Both the position numbers and the translations under genes were made by a program. Shown in pieces: positions 6,230 through 6,927 of a DNA stretch of 6,927 bases (within the stretch, counting starts at the first letter, position 1; the number at the start of each line of letters is the position of its first letter). Origin of the DNA: Cyanobacteria bacterium T3Sed10_376R1m (lineage in GTDB: Bacteria > Cyanobacteriota > Cyanobacteriia > Cyanobacteriales > Cyanobacteriaceae); NCBI GenBank assembly GCA_003566215.1, contig PXEJ01000134.1, positions 1 through 6,927 on the forward strand, written 5' to 3'. The notes under the pieces were generated by a model that had not been told where the DNA came from, made no database searches, and was given only the letters and a program-made list of their open reading frames with translations.

Positions 6230-6607
6230 CTAAACACCGAGAAACAAGCGATGGGGACAAGCGGCAATTTGAGTATCAGGGGTTAAAAGTTCCCCTTCCA
6301 CACCCCTAGCGATACCTCTCATTTTCCTTAGAGCATTGATAGATGAAAGACAATCACAACCAAATAATCTGACGGCTTCGTCACTTTCTTCCTCGGTAAA
6401 ATCGATTATTAAATCGCCAAACTCATTTTTTTCGAGGTTAGGAAATACCACTTGTCTATTTTCTTCGGAAGCTACCAAAGTGGAAGATTCTTTAAATCTA
6501 ATTTCGGAGGCTTGAACTGGTTTAGATTCTGCAAAATTGATCATTAAAGAAGCCATTATCAGAGGACTCGATAAGATGAGAGTTTTGAAAATTTGATTAG
6601 GATTCAT
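6230..6607 (-). CDS. Exported protein of unknown function with three cysteines
   Basis: I do not recognise this 125-aa protein. The N-terminus has the form of a Sec signal peptide: a Lys at position 8, a hydrophobic stretch (about 9-26), then KPVQA|SE with a likely cleavage after A33. The mature part of about 92 residues would lie in the periplasm, thylakoid lumen or outside the cell. It starts acidic (EEESDEAVR, 72-80) and then has a C84-x-C86 pair in LFGCDCLSSINALRKMRG and a third cysteine, C117, in ACPHR near the C-terminus, so a disulfide or metal site is possible. No transmembrane helix follows the signal. The gene stands alone, with its own likely promoter upstream and no clear terminator downstream. 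No Shine-Dalgarno sequence is visible. The export signal and consistent reading frame support a real gene. Confidence 0.75.
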   Translation of the reverse strand: MNPNQIFKTLILSSPLIMASLMINFAESKPVQASEIRFKESSTLVASEENRQVVFPNLEKNEFGDLIIDFTEEESDEAVRLFGCDCLSSINALRKMRGIARGVEGELLTPDTQIAACPHRLFLGV

Positions 6608-6647
6608 AGGACAATTTTTTTGATAAGTGGCAAATGGTTTTCTGCCT

Positions 6648-6677
6648 ATGTTATTTAATAATCTCTTAATTTGTCAA
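6648..6677 (-). promoter_or_regulatory. Sigma70-type promoter of the exported-protein gene
   Basis: On the minus strand a perfect -35 TTGACA (6672-6677) is followed after 18 bases by TAACAT (6648-6653), a fair -10. The expected start near 6641 gives a leader of about 34 bases before the ATG at 6605-6607. The spacing and -35 match make this the best consensus promoter in the window together with that of get3d. Confidence 0.45.
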
Positions 6678-6787
6678 GGGCATCAACAGTAAAATTATGT
6701 TGCATATTGTCAATTGTTCCTAACACTCAATGCCCAACCCGTATTTAATATTTAAAATAGTGAAAAGATTAAAATTTTTTATGAAAT

Positions 6788-6927
6788 ATGATTAAATTAG
6801 CCCAAAGAATTAACCAAGTAAATACCTCTATTACTCTTACTATTACGGCTCAAGCTAAGGCTATGAAAGCTGATGGGTTAGATGTCTGTAGTTTCAGTGC
6901 GGGAGAACCAGATTTTGATACCCCTAG
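6788..6927 (+). CDS. aspC: Class I PLP-dependent aminotransferase (aspartate aminotransferase type), N-terminal part
   Basis: The frame gives [11 protein letters not shown]...[29 protein letters not shown] and runs off the right edge after 46 codons. The N-terminal segment with AKAMKADG and [10 protein letters not shown] (residues 37-46) is diagnostic of bacterial I-beta class aspartate aminotransferases, which transfer the amino group between aspartate and 2-oxoglutarate using pyridoxal phosphate; some members also act on prephenate. The catalytic lysine lies outside the window. An ATG seven bases earlier (6781) meets a stop after four codons, so 6788 is the start. No strong Shine-Dalgarno sequence is seen in the AT-rich leader; TAAAAT (6753-6758) could be a -10 but has no matching -35. 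The gene is transcribed divergently from the exported-protein gene. Confidence 0.88.
   Translation, partial: MIKLAQRINQVNTSITLTITAQAKAMKADGLDVCSFSAGEPDFDTP

Noticed and set aside
6671..6712. Two TTGTCA hexamers as plus-strand -35 boxes for the aminotransferase gene
   Set aside because: Neither has a -10 at 16-19 bases on the plus strand; the first is better read as TTGACA on the minus strand for the exported-protein gene.

Overview
The window looks like ordinary chromosome from a low-GC, probably unicellular cyanobacterium. Three exact copies of the cyanobacterial HIP1 octamer GCGATCGC are present. The gene content is also cyanobacterial: a PatA-type (PATAN) response regulator with CheY and CheW partners, a Get3/ArsA ATPase with a C-terminal alpha-crystallin domain, a short NADP-type arogenate dehydrogenase (TyrA), and an SphR/PhoB-like regulator. 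AT-rich spacers and codon use suggest a Cyanobacterium/Geminocystis-like genome, but the genus is a guess.

Layout from left to right. Positions 1-473 (minus) hold the N-terminal part of a beta-CASP-like metallo-beta-lactamase protein whose 3' end lies outside the window. Twelve bases upstream of it on the same strand is a 40-codon membrane-peptide gene (486-608). An AT-rich divergent spacer (609-760) separates these from an OmpR/PhoB-family regulator on the plus strand (761-1513). A hairpin fills the convergent gap to a Get3d-type ATPase (1546-2727, minus), which has a good sigma70-type promoter of its own. Next come tyrA (2883-3719), a CheW-like gene (3778-4317), a CheY-like gene (4370-4732) and a PatA/PilG-like gene (4837-6018). 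All four are on the minus strand, so the transcription order is pilG-like, pilH-like, pilI-like, tyrA. A small gene for an exported protein of unknown function follows (6230-6607, minus). The right edge carries the first 46 codons of a class I aminotransferase (6788-6927, plus).

Functionally, the pilG/pilH/pilI-like trio forms part of a chemotaxis-like pathway of the kind that controls type IV pilus motility or phototaxis in cyanobacteria. The receptor (PilJ/MCP) and the CheA-type kinase (PilL) are not next to it; tyrA occupies the place where the receptor gene would be expected. TyrA makes tyrosine from arogenate, and the aminotransferase at the right edge belongs to a broad family acting on aspartate and related acids. 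The SphR-like regulator has no neighbouring kinase. I did not find a mobile element, CRISPR array, tRNA, rRNA or defence system, and no convincing novel multigene system. The points most worth a second look are the 40-aa membrane peptide, the plus-strand terminator-like hairpin at 2841-2863 with no gene in front of it, the two 9-bp repeats 21 bp apart upstream of pilG, and the unknown exported protein.
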